Assembly (NCBI GenBank): GCA_017612755.1
Contig: JAGAFH010000173.1
Span: 1-22,016 of the forward strand
Length of the DNA stretch: 22,016 nt
Direction of reading: 5' to 3'
Origin: Clostridiales bacterium
GTDB lineage: Bacteria > Bacillota > Clostridia > Saccharofermentanales > Saccharofermentanaceae
Shown one piece after another: positions 14,564 through 22,016 of this stretch (within the stretch, counting starts at the first letter, position 1; every line of letters starts with the position of its first letter). A program made the position numbers and the translations under genes. The notes under the pieces are model-generated. The model was not told the DNA's origin and searched no databases. It saw only the letters and a list, made by a program, of their open reading frames with translations.

Positions 14564-15117
14564 TAAGAGAGAAAGAGATCTGGCTTGTAGCAGGCCTGGG
14601 TAATCCGGGAGACAAGTATGCATATACCTGGCATAACTGCGGATTCCTCGCAGTAGAATATCTTGCGGATAAATACGGGATCACCCTTTCTAAGAGCAAG
14701 TGGAATTCCGTATACGGAAAGGGAAAGATCGAGGGCCGGGAAGTGATCATCATGAAGCCCAAGACCTTTATGAACCTCTCCGGAGAGGCTATTGCTCCTG
14801 CAGCCAACTATTTCAAGATACCCCCTTCCAGGATAATCGTCGTTTACGACGATATCGACATCAACATCGGAAAGATAAGGGTGAGGGAAAAAGGTTCTGC
14901 AGGAACCCATAACGGCATGAAGTCAGTCATCAAGTGTCTCGGCACATCCGAATTTCCCAGGGTCCGCATAGGCACAGGCCCTGTTCCCGAGCACAGGGAA
15001 CTTATCGATTATGTGCTGGAGCAGATCCCCAAGGATCAGAGGCAGGAGATGATGGATTCCTTCATCGCCGCATCTGACAGCGTAGTTGAATATATCACCG
15101 GAAATCACGATTCATAA
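14560..15117 (+). CDS. pth: Peptidyl-tRNA hydrolase
   Basis: 185 residues, full length. It releases peptides from peptidyl-tRNAs that drop off ribosomes. Conserved positions are Asn15 in GLGNPG, His25 in TWHNCGF (catalytic), Asn72 in TFMNLSG, Asp97 in VYDDID and Asn118 in GTHNGMKS. Two usually conserved neighbours differ: the residue before the catalytic His is Trp rather than Arg, and GGHNG reads GTHNG. No ATG fits; the TTG at 14560 is used because it lies 7 bases after AAAGAGGT and overlaps the glmU stop, suggesting translational coupling. mfd begins 1 base after the stop. Confidence 0.96.
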   Translation: MIREKEIWLVAGLGNPGDKYAYTWHNCGFLAVEYLADKYGITLSKSKWNSVYGKGKIEGREVIIMKPKTFMNLSGEAIAPAANYFKIPPSRIIVVYDDIDINIGKIRVREKGSAGTHNGMKSVIKCLGTSEFPRVRIGTGPVPEHRELIDYVLEQIPKDQRQEMMDSFIAASDSVVEYITGNHDS

Positions 15118-15118
15118 G

Positions 15119-18100
15119 ATGGACAAAAAGGTAAAGGACATATTAGACCTTATCGCAAAGGATAAGGAACTTATAAAGACCCGTCAAATATGCGGGGAGG
15201 AAAAGATCCCCCTGAACATAACGGGCCTTTGTGAGCAGCAGAAAAGCTACCTGGCTTCCGCATTATCGGCTATGGACGGAAAAAAGCCGGTCATCGTGGT
15301 GCCGGATTATCCTGCAGCGAGAGAAATGTCTACTGCCCTTTCCGCATTTACGGATGATGATATCCTGATCCTGCGTCCTTCCGAGATGTCACTTGTTTCC
15401 GCTGTGGCAACTTCCAGGGACAATGACCAGGACAGGACAGGGACCATCGAGAGGATCATCAGATCTGATTTCGGTGCAGCCCTGATCTGCGCAGGAGCTC
15501 TCGTAAACCGGCTGATGCCAAGGAAGGAATTCCAGTCGAAAGCCATCGTCTTAAAACTCGGGAATACCATGGAGATCTCAGACCTTATATCAAGGCTTTC
15601 GGATCTCGGATACGAAAGGACCGGAAGCGTTTCATCCAAAGGTGAATTCTCCGCAAGAGGAGATATAGTCGATATATTTCCTCCTGACAGGACGGAGCCT
15701 TTGAGGATCAGTTTTTTCGACGATGAGATAGATCAGATAAAGACATTCGATCCCGATTCGCAAAGATCCACAGACTCGGTAAGAAGGGCGGAAGTCTATC
15801 CTGCCTGCGAAGTCACTATCGGAAAAAAAGACCGGGAGATCCTGGCAAAGAAGATGCAGCTTTCGGCAGCTGATGATATCAATGCCATGAATGCTTCTTC
15901 CGAAAGAAAGACAGCTGAACATCTTCACAGGATAGCTTCGGAAGACGCTGACTTTATGAGGGCGGGAATGAGGCTGTCGGCCATATCAAGATGGCTTCCT
16001 CTCATCATCGAAGAACCTGATACGATCCTTGATTATATAGACAGAAAAAAGTGCGATATCTACATCAACGAACTGGGCGAATGCCGTCAGAGGATGGACG
16101 GATACCTGGCTGATTACTATGCCAGGTTCAAGACCCAGTTTGAGACAGGCGGAACTCCCAAGTGCGCTTTTGAGACTCCAATAAAAACATCAGATCTTAT
16201 GGTAAGGATCGGAAAGCTCAGGGAGCTAACCCTGCTGTCCTGTCTTAAGTCTTCTTCCAACGGTCTTGCCGGCGGAAAGACCATAAACGTTACGGGTATT
16301 TCCGGCGAGAACTGGAGGGGCAGGGACAATGCCCTTGCAGGTGAGATAAAGGACAGTAAGGACCGGGTCATCTTTATGCTGTCCGGCGCCCAGAGAACGG
16401 AAGCTTTCAGGCTCAGGATGATGGGGGAGGGAGTAAGTCCCGTCATCATAGACAGACATTTCCCGTCAGGTTTTTCCTATCCCGGTATCGGACTTGAGCT
16501 CATTGGTGAACACGATGTTTTCGGAGCGGAGAAGAAGCTCTCGAAAAAGAAAAAGAATACTGCCGGAAGGATATCTTTTTTCGGCGACATCAACCCCGGT
16601 GATTATGTAGTACACGACGCCCACGGTATAGGCCAGTACGAGGGCATAGTCAACATGAGGATGGGTAAGTCCAACCAGGATTACCTTAAGATCAACTATG
16701 CAAAGAATGCTGTTATCTATGTTCCTGTAGACAAGCTGGATAAGCTTCAGAAATATGTAGGTCCCAACGGGAATGCCCCCAAGCTCTCATCCCTTGATTC
16801 CGGTGAGTGGACAAGAAGCGTTGAACGTGCCAGGACCTCCATCAAGAAAGTCGCTTTCGACCTGGTAAAGCTCTATGCAGCCAGAAGAGCCAGCAAAGGA
16901 TATTCCTGCGGTCCGGACGATTCCTGGCAGAAGGAGTTTGAGGAGAACTTCCCCTTTGTGGAGACCGAGGACCAGCTGGCGGCTATAAGGGACATAAAAA
17001 AAGACATGGAGAGCGATATCCCCATGGACAGGCTCCTTTGCGGAGACGTGGGATTTGGAAAGACTGAGGTAGCTTTCAGGGCCATGTTCAAATGCGTCAC
17101 TAACGGACGCCAGGCATTTATGCTGGCACCCACCACACTTCTTGCCCAGCAGCATTACGACAACTTTGTTGCAAGGGTGGGAAACTTCCCAATAAGGACG
17201 GCCCTTCTCTCAAGATTCGTTACTCCCGCAAAACTTAAGCAGAGCCTGGAGGACATTAAGAACGGAAATGTGGATGTGGTTATCGGTACCCACAGGATCC
17301 TTTCAAAGGATGTTATCCCCCACAAGCTGGGGCTTCTTGTAGTAGATGAGGAACAGCGTTTCGGAGTCAACCACAAGGAGCAGATCAAGGCCATGAGAGC
17401 CAATATCGACGTCCTCACCCTGACCGCCACCCCCATCCCCAGGACCCTTCATATGTCCATGACAGGCATCAGGGATATATCAGTCCTGGACGAGGCTCCC
17501 ATGAACCGCCGTCCTGTCCAGACCTATGTCCTGGGATACGACGAAGAAGTGGTGGTCCAGGCCTGCCTTCGTGAGATCTCAAGAGGAGGCCAGGTCTTCT
17601 ATCTTTATAACAAGACTGCAGACATAGACAAAAAAGCTGACAGGCTGTCGGAACTTATGCCGGGAGCCAGGGTGGTATATGCCCACGGCAAGATGAGCGA
17701 ACATCAGATGGAGAAGATAATCGAATCCTTCATCCTGGGTGAATCGGATATCCTGGTCTGCACCACCATAATCGAATCCGGCGTGGACATGCCCAACGTC
17801 AATACCATGATCGTGGAAGATTCCGACAGGTTCGGTCTTTCCCAGCTCTACCAGATCAAGGGAAGAGTCGGAAGATCCGACAGACAGGCATATGCATATA
17901 TAACATATAACGACGAAAAGGAAATGAACTCCGATGCCAGAAAACGCCTTATGGCCATAAGGGAATTTACGGAGCTGGGATCCGGCGTAAAGGTAGCCCT
18001 CAGGGATCTGGAGGTAAGAGGCGCCGGAAATCTTCTGGGAGCAGAACAGCACGGCCAGATGGATGTGATCGGATACGAACTTTACTGCAGGCTCCTGGAC

Positions 18101-18622
18101 GAGGAGATCAAGAACCTCAGGGAAGAAGGAGACACCACGTATCTTCCCAGGATCTCTGTCAATCTGGAAGTGGATTTCGATTCCTATATCCCTTCCAGAT
18201 ATATAGACGACGAAGCTCTCAGGATGGCAGCCTACAGACGTATCGGGAATATCACCAGCGAGAAGGAGCGGGACGACTTTATCGACGAAGTTACGGACCG
18301 CTACGGCGATCCGCCCAGGGAAGTCCTGTTCCTTGCAGGTGCATCCCTCATAAAAGCCCTTGCTGCCGAGGGAGGTTTTGAGAGGGTCTGCTTTAAGGAG
18401 ACGGGAGTGCTTCTTTATTTTGCAGGAGACAGAAAGCTTGACATGAAGGCTCTGACAGTTCTTTTCGGCGATCCGGAGTTTGCGGGAAGGCTTCTCATGA
18501 ATGCCCAGGGCAAGCCATATCTTCACTACAAACCCAGGAGCAACCGCCACGACAGGACGGTAGAAGAAGTTACAAATCTTCTTAATGTTGTCATCAGGAA
18601 TAAAAATGAAGCGAAAACATGA
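15119..18622 (+). CDS. mfd: Transcription-repair coupling factor Mfd
   Basis: 1167 residues, typical length. An N-terminal UvrB-like module (about 1-400) binds UvrA, an RNA-polymerase interaction domain starts near 494 (GDYVVHDAHGIGQYEG), and a RecG-like translocase follows with GDVGFGKT (642-649), DEEQ (743-746), TATPIPRT and the QxxGRVGR motif in YQIKGRVGRSD. A C-terminal TRCF domain closes the protein. It removes RNA polymerase stalled at lesions and recruits excision repair. The ATG at 15119 directly follows the pth stop; its ribosome site is weak, so coupling to pth is likely. The stop codon overlaps the extended -10 of the tRNA gene promoter. Confidence 0.97.
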   Translation: MDKKVKDILDLIAKDKELIKTRQICGEEKIPLNITGLCEQQKSYLASALSAMDGKKPVIVVPDYPAAREMSTALSAFTDDDILILRPSEMSLVSAVATSRDNDQDRTGTIERIIRSDFGAALICAGALVNRLMPRKEFQSKAIVLKLGNTMEISDLISRLSDLGYERTGSVSSKGEFSARGDIVDIFPPDRTEPLRISFFDDEIDQIKTFDPDSQRSTDSVRRAEVYPACEVTIGKKDREILAKKMQLSAADDINAMNASSERKTAEHLHRIASEDADFMRAGMRLSAISRWLPLIIEEPDTILDYIDRKKCDIYINELGECRQRMDGYLADYYARFKTQFETGGTPKCAFETPIKTSDLMVRIGKLRELTLLSCLKSSSNGLAGGKTINVTGISGENWRGRDNALAGEIKDSKDRVIFMLSGAQRTEAFRLRMMGEGVSPVIIDRHFPSGFSYPGIGLELIGEHDVFGAEKKLSKKKKNTAGRISFFGDINPGDYVVHDAHGIGQYEGIVNMRMGKSNQDYLKINYAKNAVIYVPVDKLDKLQKYVGPNGNAPKLSSLDSGEWTRSVERARTSIKKVAFDLVKLYAARRASKGYSCGPDDSWQKEFEENFPFVETEDQLAAIRDIKKDMESDIPMDRLLCGDVGFGKTEVAFRAMFKCVTNGRQAFMLAPTTLLAQQHYDNFVARVGNFPIRTALLSRFVTPAKLKQSLEDIKNGNVDVVIGTHRILSKDVIPHKLGLLVVDEEQRFGVNHKEQIKAMRANIDVLTLTATPIPRTLHMSMTGIRDISVLDEAPMNRRPVQTYVLGYDEEVVVQACLREISRGGQVFYLYNKTADIDKKADRLSELMPGARVVYAHGKMSEHQMEKIIESFILGESDILVCTTIIESGVDMPNVNTMIVEDSDRFGLSQLYQIKGRVGRSDRQAYAYITYNDEKEMNSDARKRLMAIREFTELGSGVKVALRDLEVRGAGNLLGAEQHGQMDVIGYELYCRLLDEEIKNLREEGDTTYLPRISVNLEVDFDSYIPSRYIDDEALRMAAYRRIGNITSEKERDDFIDEVTDRYGDPPREVLFLAGASLIKALAAEGGFERVCFKETGVLLYFAGDRKLDMKALTVLFGDPEFAGRLLMNAQGKPYLHYKPRSNRHDRTVEEVTNLLNVVIRNKNEAKT

Positions 18623-18628
18623 TATAAT
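18620..18628 (+). promoter_or_regulatory. Extended -10 promoter of tRNA-Arg, overlapping the mfd stop
   Basis: TGATATAAT matches the extended -10 consensus exactly; its TGA is also the mfd stop codon. The tRNA starts 10 bases downstream. No clear -35 is visible at standard spacing. Confidence 0.65.
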
Positions 18629-18638
18629 ACCGCGAGAT

Positions 18639-18713
18639 GCCTCCATAGTTTAATGGATAGAACAGCAGTTTCCGGTACTGCTGGTACGGGTTCGATTCCT
18701 GTTGGGGGTGCCA
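18639..18713 (+). tRNA. tRNA-Arg, anticodon CCG
   Basis: A complete cloverleaf of 75 bases with encoded CCA. The acceptor GCCTCCA pairs with TGGGGGT (including wobble pairs), the anticodon stem GCAGT/ACTGC encloses the loop TTCCGGT with anticodon CCG (reads codon CGG, Arg), and the T arm has the TTCGATT loop. It sits directly behind mfd. Confidence 0.95.
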
Positions 18714-18721
18714 ACGTTCGT

Positions 18722-18781
18722 AATACCCTGATTGCTAAGTCCTCGGAGCTTTGCTCCTGCGGAAATCGCAATCAGGGTATT
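18722..18781 (+). terminator. Long bulged hairpin after tRNA-Arg, probable terminator
   Basis: A perfect 14-bp outer stem (AATACCCTGATTGC at 18722-18735, complement at 18768-18781) encloses an inner hairpin GGAGC-TTT-GCTCC and a short TCC/GGA pairing. Only a weak T-rich tail follows, so its role as terminator is likely but not certain. Confidence 0.6.
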
Positions 18782-18795
18782 TACTCTCTTAGCTG

Positions 18796-18804
18796 TGGTA
18801 TAAT
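18796..18804 (+). promoter_or_regulatory. Extended -10 promoter of the small membrane protein gene
   Basis: TGGTATAAT (18796-18804) is a perfect extended -10, about 41 bases before the ATG at 18846. No strong -35 is seen; that region is the end of the preceding hairpin. Confidence 0.6.
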
Positions 18805-18845
18805 TAACGAAGTGGGATAGTTTTTAGGGAATAAGGAATCTACAG

Positions 18846-19478
18846 ATGAATAAGAGCAGAGCCGGTGAATTTGCGATTATCTTTATAGTGCTCTCCATGA
18901 TATACATGGGGTTCTCTTATTTTGTGCTCGACCGCAATTCCAACACAGCTTACGACATGTATCTGGATGGAGAGTATTATTTCAGGGCTGAAGCCTATAC
19001 CAAATCGACCGGAGACTGGTGGGAGTTTACGGATGTAGATCACAATGACCCCAGGTATATGATTTGTGCTTCCAATGGTGTGAAGATCTATGCTTATGAT
19101 CTGAATGGAAGATACTGCACTGTCTATCACGATGGGGATATCCTTCATGATTATCCCATAGCTAATCTTGAGTTCAGAAGCGACGAGGAGAAGGATATCT
19201 TCTACGGTCACAAGGTATATACACTTGAAGAGTATGAGGCCAGGGTGGAGGCGCTTCCGGAAGACAGCCCTGTTCTGGGCGATCCAGACATGAAGAACGG
19301 CGAGTCCCATTCAGCGAAACAGGAGATCTTTATTACTATCGTGGTAGGTTACTCCGCTATCTTAGGCCTGCTTTATGTCTTTACCCGCAGTAAAGGTGTT
19401 TTCTATAACGGTGTCCTGGTCATCTGGACCACCCTGGTATTTATCTGGGATATCCTTTCGTTCTTTATTTTATTTTAA
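18846..19478 (+). CDS. Membrane protein of unknown function, three predicted helices
   Basis: 210 residues. One N-terminal hydrophobic helix (about 8-28) is followed by a polar domain of about 130 residues, rich in Asp, Tyr and aromatic residues (for example STGDWWEFTDVDHNDPRY), and two C-terminal helices (about 160-180 and 186-210). The polar domain is probably outside the cell, with both hydrophobic ends in the membrane. AAGGA lies 8 bases before the ATG, and an extended -10 precedes it. I do not recognise the family. It resembles in outline the DUF3592-type small membrane proteins, but I see no decisive motif. A remnant of an MBL-fold gene follows immediately in the same frame. Confidence 0.82.
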   Translation: MNKSRAGEFAIIFIVLSMIYMGFSYFVLDRNSNTAYDMYLDGEYYFRAEAYTKSTGDWWEFTDVDHNDPRYMICASNGVKIYAYDLNGRYCTVYHDGDILHDYPIANLEFRSDEEKDIFYGHKVYTLEEYEARVEALPEDSPVLGDPDMKNGESHSAKQEIFITIVVGYSAILGLLYVFTRSKGVFYNGVLVIWTTLVFIWDILSFFILF

Positions 19479-19484
19479 GAGCTG

Positions 19485-19583
19485 ATGCTTTTATCAGCAC
19501 AGGAGGGATCAGTCCTTTATGTGGATCCTTCCTTTCACGGAGGAGAGTATTCCGACAAGGCAGACTACATCCTGATCACCTGA
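19485..19583 (+). pseudogene. Remnant of an UlaG-like MBL-fold metallohydrolase gene
   Basis: A short open stretch of 32 codons starts at an ATG at 19485 and ends at TGA 19581-19583. It includes LYVDPSFHGGEYSDKADY followed by ILIT. In metallo-beta-lactamase-fold proteins of the UlaG/YtkL type this pattern (hydrophobic strand, D-P, short loop, ADYILxT) stands directly before the zinc motif HxHxDH. Here the frame stops just where that motif should begin, and the N-terminal strand is also missing. It therefore looks like a truncated fragment left by a deletion. Hairpins at 19481-19498 and 19502-19532 overlap it and may serve as terminators for the preceding gene. Its end overlaps the convergent XRE gene by 8 bases. 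Confidence 0.5.
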
Positions 19584-20343
19584 TCTTAAGGATCTTTTTG
19601 TAGCCACCGTTTATCATGGAGACGTAGACGATAGATGATATTCCTGCGGCCAGAAGAAGGAGCATGATGATGGCTCCCGGGATAAGACCGGGACCATCTG
19701 TTTCCAGAAGAAGTCCGCAGGTCATCATAGGGATAACAGAAGCAAGCAGGAAAACGATGCCTATGATCACCCCGAGAAGGTGGGTGTGGTCAAATCTCTT
19801 CTTTGCTTCCTCTGCTGCGCCCTTAACGCCGTAGGCCAGTTCCGCATCTTTATCAAACAAAGGCTTGAAGTCAGATGTCTTTTTGACAGCAAGGACCACC
19901 AGGATGGCTAAAGGGATAAGAAATATCATCTGGATCATGACTCCCAGAAGAGGGAGCTTGTCGCTTCCCAGGGTGGACAGGATGATGCCTGCCACCGGTG
20001 AGAGGAAAAACAGGAAAACAGATCCTACAATGTATTTAGCAGATGCTTTCTTCGCGTAGAAATATGACTGCACTTTCTCCAGGGAAATGGATTCTTTTTC
20101 CGCTGAAGCTACAGGTATCTTCTGTTCTGAAAGGAAGGAAAGATCCAGTTCATCCTTCAGAAGAAAATCTGTAGGCACATTAAAGAATTCAGCTATTGTC
20201 ATTATCTTGGAGATGTCGGGGACGGACTGGGCCATCTCCCACTTTGACACCGCCTGGCGGCTCACGCCAATCTTATCTCCGAACTGTTCCTGGGACAGCC
20301 CGGATCTTTTACGAAGTTCAGCTATCTTTTCTGAAAGGATCAT
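19576..20343 (-). CDS. XRE-family transcriptional regulator with four membrane helices
   Basis: 255 residues. Residues 3-60 form a clear XRE helix-turn-helix (LSQEQFGDKIGVSRQAVSKWE). After a linker come four hydrophobic helices (about 104-124, 131-153, 188-210, 220-242). Membrane-attached XRE regulators of this kind are common in Clostridia and may sense envelope or membrane state; the signal here is unknown. The ATG at 20343 follows the hydrolase stop by 3 bases with AGGG 9 bases upstream, so both genes form one operon, with the hydrolase first. The 3' end is convergent with the plus-strand remnant. Confidence 0.9.
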   Translation of the reverse strand: MILSEKIAELRKRSGLSQEQFGDKIGVSRQAVSKWEMAQSVPDISKIMTIAEFFNVPTDFLLKDELDLSFLSEQKIPVASAEKESISLEKVQSYFYAKKASAKYIVGSVFLFFLSPVAGIILSTLGSDKLPLLGVMIQMIFLIPLAILVVLAVKKTSDFKPLFDKDAELAYGVKGAAEEAKKRFDHTHLLGVIIGIVFLLASVIPMMTCGLLLETDGPGLIPGAIIMLLLLAAGISSIVYVSMINGGYKKILKIR

Positions 20344-20346
20344 ATA

Positions 20347-21396
20347 TCAGCCCTGCTCCAGAGAGTCTAAGAATTCTTCTATACCTGCTGCCACCTGGTC
20401 AGGCATTTCCGCATGAACATAGTGACCGCAGTCCAGTTCAATTATATCACCCACAGTCACCCGGGACACATAGTCCTCATGGATGGATCTCCAGATCTCA
20501 GTACAGTCGTCGCCATAGACCGGCTTCATCACTGTACCGTCAGATACGATCATCAGGGTGGGTACATCAGGGATAGGGCCGTTTACATATTCCTGCATGG
20601 CGGTAAGGGCATGTTCCGTCATGACCGACTCTCTTGCCCAGGTGGCTCCTGAACCTCTGCAGTACATCACATATGTCAGGGCTCTGTACTGTTCCTTCTC
20701 TTCTTCAGTCAGATCATCAGAGGTCAGGGCAGGGAGCAGGGCCTCTGCATTAAACAGGCGTACAAGACCGATATCGTACATCCAAAAGTCGTAGAAGTCC
20801 TGGGAAGATATGGCCTCTTCCAGGTCCTGGGCTTCCAGATCATCTAAAGAAACAGGATATGCGTCATACTGGGCGGGGATATTCATGTCCAGTCCGATTA
20901 TGGCTTCGATCTCGTCCGGATAATGGTTGGCCCACCATATGGCCTCAGCTCCGGATAAGGAGTGGGGAACAAGGATATAGGGCCCGTCAACGCCTGCTTC
21001 TGCCAGGGCCTGCCTGTCCTGATCCGTGATCAGATCTAAGGGGCGGTCTCCCTCACATTCATCGCTGTAACCGTAGCCGAACCTCTCGATGACTACGATC
21101 TTATATTTATCTGAAAGCCTGGTGTAAAGGGGCTTAAAGTCATACATAGGGGAGGGGGTGCCGGCACCTGCAAGAAAGACCAGGGTCTTTTCCCCATCGC
21201 CTTCCATATAGAGGTTCATGTAATTTCCGTCTACTTCCACCATCAGGCCCTCTGTGTTTTCGATGACTGACTTTTCCTTACGGAGCATTAGCTTGTGGTA
21301 TATACATAATCCTGTGAGGAAAAAAGCGAGTGCCAGAAGGATAGACAGTAAAGATATGCCTGTTACTTTAAGTTCTTTTCCGATTTTTGTCTTCAT
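20347..21396 (-). CDS. Membrane-anchored alpha/beta hydrolase
   Basis: 349 residues. An N-terminal helix (about 12-34) anchors the protein, and the alpha/beta hydrolase domain (about 50-345) probably lies outside. The nucleophile elbow reads VPHSLSG with Ser146, so the first glycine of GxSxG is Pro144 and the motif is H-S-L-S-G. Asp286 in VSDGT and His325 in DCGHYVHAEMP complete a triad. FLAGAG (74-79) forms the oxyanion region. It is likely a lipase- or peptidase-like hydrolase with unknown substrate. No clear ribosome site precedes the ATG at 21396; the sequence there is C-rich. It is the first gene of the operon with the XRE membrane regulator. Confidence 0.88.
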   Translation of the reverse strand: MKTKIGKELKVTGISLLSILLALAFFLTGLCIYHKLMLRKEKSVIENTEGLMVEVDGNYMNLYMEGDGEKTLVFLAGAGTPSPMYDFKPLYTRLSDKYKIVVIERFGYGYSDECEGDRPLDLITDQDRQALAEAGVDGPYILVPHSLSGAEAIWWANHYPDEIEAIIGLDMNIPAQYDAYPVSLDDLEAQDLEEAISSQDFYDFWMYDIGLVRLFNAEALLPALTSDDLTEEEKEQYRALTYVMYCRGSGATWARESVMTEHALTAMQEYVNGPIPDVPTLMIVSDGTVMKPVYGDDCTEIWRSIHEDYVSRVTVGDIIELDCGHYVHAEMPDQVAAGIEEFLDSLEQG

Positions 21397-21474
21397 TTGG
21401 GGGAATGTCCTTTCGCTTGATGACCTGACGATACATCCGAAGATTTGCAGTCTCTACCATCTGCACCTTGCAAT

Positions 21475-21504
21475 CTGTCAACCGGCAGTGGAATGTGGTA
21501 GAAT
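21475..21504 (+). promoter_or_regulatory. Promoter of the TPR lipoprotein gene
   Basis: CTGTCA (21475-21480, four of six -35 bases), an 18-base spacer and TAGAAT (21499-21504) with an upstream TG giving an extended -10 (TGGTAGAAT). It is 35 bases before the ATG at 21540 in the divergent gap. Confidence 0.6.
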
Positions 21505-21539
21505 CACTGCATAAAGATCATTTTGAGGGGGATCCGGAT

Positions 21540-22016
21540 ATGTCTTTTTCCAGAAGATTGTTATTGATGACAGTAAGCGTTGTCCTTGCTGCAGTAATGA
21601 TATGCTCATGTTCTTCAAATAAGACCGATAAGGAATATGATGAGCTGATCGACCAGGCAGAAGAATATTTTGATGATGAGAATTATAAAAAGGCTATCTC
21701 TGCTTATGAGGATGCCATTGAGCTCTGTCCCGACAAGGAAGATGCTTACCTGGGACTTGCAGAAGTTTATATAGAGCAGGGAGATCTGACAGAAGCCCTT
21801 TCCATCCTTAAGAAGGGAAAGAGATCTGTTGAAGATAACGATAAGATCGTTGATATGATGGATGATATCACTTCCGGAAAGTATGATTCAACGGAACCTT
21901 CAGAAACAGAAGCAACCTCCGGTGAGTCAGCGCCTGCAGTGGAGACACTTCCTCCTACGCCGACCATCACTCCTACTCCCGAACCGACAGAAGCGCCCCA
22001 GATCGATGAGACTGCT
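21540..22016 (+). CDS. TPR-containing lipoprotein (3' end outside window)
   Basis: The frame is open to the window end, giving the first 159 residues. A signal peptide with a cysteine-rich end (AAVMICSCSSN) suggests a lipoprotein anchored at Cys22 or Cys24. Residues about 34-100 contain two TPR-like helical repeats (AEEYFDDENYKKAISAYEDA and LAEVYIEQGDLTEALSILKK), followed by an acidic and Thr-Pro-rich segment (TPTITPTPEPTEAP). TPRs usually mediate protein contacts, so it may be a surface scaffold or sensor. GAGGGGGA (21525-21532) precedes the ATG by 7 bases. What lies beyond the linker is not visible. Confidence 0.88.
   Translation, partial: MSFSRRLLLMTVSVVLAAVMICSCSSNKTDKEYDELIDQAEEYFDDENYKKAISAYEDAIELCPDKEDAYLGLAEVYIEQGDLTEALSILKKGKRSVEDNDKIVDMMDDITSGKYDSTEPSETEATSGESAPAVETLPPTPTITPTPEPTEAPQIDETA

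Noticed and set aside
17579..18646. 355-codon open frame on the minus strand
   Set aside because: Antisense to the conserved C-terminal half of mfd and extending to the tRNA promoter; no domain or start signal.
18639..18720. tRNA-Arg 3' end as an integration site of a mobile element
   Set aside because: No integrase gene and no second copy of the tRNA 3' end are present in the window.

Overview
The window looks like a chromosomal segment of a Gram-positive anaerobe of the class Clostridia, plausibly a rumen or gut Lachnospiraceae/Oscillospirales-type bacterium. Grounds for this are a T-box leader, an FMN riboswitch driving an ECF-type RibU, an LTA-synthase-family membrane sulfatase, lipoproteins with long Thr-Pro linkers, strong Shine-Dalgarno sites and the glmU-pth-mfd cluster. 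The placement is an inference from gene content; no rRNA is present.

Layout. 1-430: the 3' end of an unknown plus-strand gene, a strong terminator, two near-identical 43-bp direct repeats, and a palindromic terminator serving the minus strand. 429-3150 (minus): a promoter, a complete T-box riboswitch with an AUC (Ile) specifier, and a 784-residue protein that fuses an XRE helix-turn-helix, a cupin and a full acyl-CoA ligase. 3200-4936 (plus): a divergent NAD(P)-binding epimerase/reductase, then the nucleotide pyrophosphatase Maf. 4929-7481 (minus): a HAD phosphatase and a membrane GGDEF-EAL protein whose signature residues are degenerate in both domains. 7598-10544 (plus): an HSL-type esterase overlapping an LTA-synthase-like enzyme. 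10548-11350 (minus): riboflavin transporter RibU under an FMN riboswitch. 11383-13031 (minus): a sugar-1-phosphate nucleotidyltransferase overlapping a VanY-type D,D-carboxypeptidase lipoprotein. 13034-18781 (plus): glmU, pth, mfd and tRNA-Arg(CCG), tightly packed. 18796-22016: a small membrane protein of unknown function, a remnant of an MBL-fold hydrolase gene, a minus-strand pair (membrane alpha/beta hydrolase and XRE membrane regulator), and the start of a TPR lipoprotein that runs off the window.

Functional themes. Envelope building is prominent (GlmU, nucleotidyltransferase, VanY peptidase, LTA-synthase-like enzyme), next to housekeeping functions (Pth, Mfd, Maf, tRNA). The most unusual element is the T-box-controlled XRE-cupin-acyl-CoA ligase. 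An Ile-tRNA sensor upstream of a carboxylic-acid:CoA ligase suggests that the enzyme activates an acid precursor of isoleucine, such as 2-methylbutyrate or propionate, for reductive carboxylation, a route known in rumen anaerobes. That link is inference; the leader and the domain fusion are read directly from the sequence.
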